From assembly GCA_011375245.1 (NCBI GenBank), contig DRMA01000049.1:1-6709 (forward strand): 6,709 nucleotides of DNA. Reading direction: 5' to 3'. Both the position numbers and the translations under genes were made by a program. The number at the start of each line of letters is the position of its first letter. The first letter of the stretch is position 1. The DNA is from Thiothrix sp. (GTDB taxonomy: Bacteria > Pseudomonadota > Gammaproteobacteria > Thiotrichales > Thiotrichaceae). The notes below the pieces were generated by a model. That model was not told the DNA's origin. It saw only the letters and a list, made by a program, of their open reading frames with translations, and did not search any database. This document shows, in pieces, positions 5,831-6,709 of this stretch.

Positions 5831-5840
5831 AGTTTAAACT
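5831..5840. repeat. Perfect palindrome AGTTTAAACT between bolA and the MoxR gene
   Basis: This 10-base palindrome sits in the 36-base divergent intergenic region, six bases upstream of bolA ATG 5825 and 22 upstream of the MoxR start. Palindromes here could be an operator for both genes, but it is short and AT-rich. The same 11 bases, TAGTTTAAACT, occur at 2271–2281 by the prs stop codon. Confidence 0.3.
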
Positions 5841-5858
5841 CGATTTTTTTAGGCGCTT

Positions 5859-5887
5859 ATCATGAAAGATAATTCACGTTTTGACAA
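5859..5887 (-). promoter_or_regulatory. Possible sigma-70 promoter for bolA, inside the start of the MoxR gene
   Basis: Read on the minus strand, TTGTCA (5887–5882) and CATGAT (5864–5859) are separated by exactly 17 bases; they match the -35 at five of six and the -10 at four of six positions. Transcription would begin near 5852 and leave a leader of about 26 bases. The site overlaps the MoxR start codon, as expected when only 36 bases separate divergent genes. For the MoxR gene a weaker pair on the plus strand is TTGCTT (5810–5815) with TTTAAA (5833–5838), overlapping the bolA start. Both are tentative. Confidence 0.3.
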
Positions 5888-6709
5888 GCTTCGTCAGTTT
5901 GTGCAGGGAAAAATTATTGGTCAAGACATGCTGATTAATCGTTTGATGATCGCATTATTAGCAGAAGGGCATCTATTGGTTGAAGGGGCACCTGGACTCG
6001 CAAAAACCCGTGCTGTTAACGTATTTAGTGACGTATTAGAGGGTGATTTTCAGCGTATTCAGTTTACCCCTGATCTTTTGCCTGCTGATATTACGGGGAG
6101 TGAAATTTTTCGTCCTGCAACAAGTACATTTCATTTTCAACAGGGGCCTTTATTTCATAACTTGATTCTAGCGGATGAAATTAATCGCGCGCCTGCTAAA
6201 GTGCAATCAGCCTTACTTGAAGCAATGGCAGAACAACAAGTAACCATTGCAAATATGTCTTATCCATTACCTAATCCTTTTATGGTAATGGCAACACAAA
6301 ACCCCATTGAGCAAGAAGGCACTTATCATTTGCCAGAGGCTCAGCTTGATCGTTTTTTAATGCATGTAACGATTGATTATCCTTCGCTTAGTGATGAAAA
6401 AAACATTTTGCAGTTAGGGCGACGTGAGGCAATGCAAAAGTTGGTATTAGGTGACAAGGAACAAGAAAAAAAGCCAATTTTAAGTAAGAAAGCGCTTACA
6501 GCAGCAAAAAAATCGGTACTGAGTCTTTATATGGCTGAAAATATCGAAGAATATGTTTTACAACTGATTATGGCGACACGAAATCCTGCTGTTTATCGTG
6601 CTTCGTTGGCGGATATTATTGCTTTTGGTGCAAGCCCTCGGGCAACACTGGCATTAGATCGTTGCGCCCGCGCTCATGCTTGGTTAGCAGGTAAAGATTA
6701 TGTGGGACC
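5862..6709 (+). CDS. MoxR-family AAA+ ATPase, incomplete at the window edge
   Basis: MoxR ATPases are AAA+ chaperone-like proteins that usually work with VWA-domain proteins and DUF58 proteins encoded next door, in maturation of enzyme complexes or envelope stress responses. The frame is open from ATG 5862 to the last base, about 282 residues; family members usually have around 300–330, so a small C-terminal part is missing. Motifs are Walker A 'GAPGLAKT' (42–49), the conserved 'FTPDLLPADITG' (68–79), 'FQQGPLF' (92–98), Walker B 'LILADEINRA' (101–110), sensor 1 'ATQNP' (144–148), 'LPEAQLDRF' with the arginine-finger region (157–165), and sensor 2 'GASPRA' (256–261). ATG 5862 has a short AGG (5851–5853) upstream. 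Its expected DUF58/VWA partners would lie beyond the right edge, so its exact subfamily cannot be settled here. Confidence 0.95.
   Translation, partial: MKDNSRFDKLRQFVQGKIIGQDMLINRLMIALLAEGHLLVEGAPGLAKTRAVNVFSDVLEGDFQRIQFTPDLLPADITGSEIFRPATSTFHFQQGPLFHNLILADEINRAPAKVQSALLEAMAEQQVTIANMSYPLPNPFMVMATQNPIEQEGTYHLPEAQLDRFLMHVTIDYPSLSDEKNILQLGRREAMQKLVLGDKEQEKKPILSKKALTAAKKSVLSLYMAENIEEYVLQLIMATRNPAVYRASLADIIAFGASPRATLALDRCARAHAWLAGKDYVG

Noticed and set aside
5881..5886. Perfect TTGACA on the plus strand
   Set aside because: It lies inside the MoxR coding region and has no -10 at 16–18 bases downstream; it is only the complement context of the bolA -35 candidate.

Overview
The window is a stretch of core chromosome from an AT-rich gammaproteobacterium. 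Nine protein genes and one tRNA gene are supported. The order lolB–ispE–tRNA-Gln–prs–rplY–pth–ychF is, from general knowledge, the arrangement found in Pseudomonas and many non-enteric gammaproteobacteria; E. coli has the same genes but rplY lies elsewhere. The proteins resemble their E. coli counterparts closely (IspE, Prs, Pth, YchF, BolA), while base composition and third codon positions are clearly AT-rich. I cannot name the genus; an AT-rich non-enteric lineage is the most that can be said.

Layout. Positions 1–285 are the 3' end of lolB (outer-membrane lipoprotein insertion), overlapping by 4 bases with ispE (isoprenoid precursor synthesis, 282–1118). A tRNA-Gln(UUG) gene with encoded CCA follows at 1180–1254, then prs (PRPP synthetase, 1308–2273). 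The prs–rplY gap (2274–2404) holds three hairpins: one wrapped around the prs stop codon and followed by T-rich sequence, a 10-bp AT-rich hairpin, and a terminator-like hairpin with eight T residues that ends directly at the rplY Shine-Dalgarno sequence. rplY (2405–3070) encodes the long, CTC-type form of ribosomal protein L25. After a 119-base gap with repeats and competing inverted repeats come pth (3190–3768) and ychF (3772–4863), only three bases apart and probably translationally coupled.

The right-hand part is less standard. A predicted lipoprotein of unknown function (4930–5505) carries a possible Cys–His–Asp triad like those of transglutaminase/papain-fold proteins. It converges on bolA (5825–5517, minus strand), with only 11 bases between the stops. 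bolA diverges from a MoxR-family AAA+ ATPase gene (5862 to the window edge, incomplete) across 36 bases, so at least one promoter must lie inside a neighbouring coding region.

Working together: much of the left block serves translation (tRNA-Gln, L25, peptidyl-tRNA hydrolase, ribosome-binding YchF), with PRPP supply for nucleotides and His/Trp, isoprenoid supply, and envelope lipoprotein sorting. I see no mobile elements, CRISPR arrays, phage genes or broken genes. The best candidates for something not fully described are the lipoprotein and the terminator-like element in the rplY leader.
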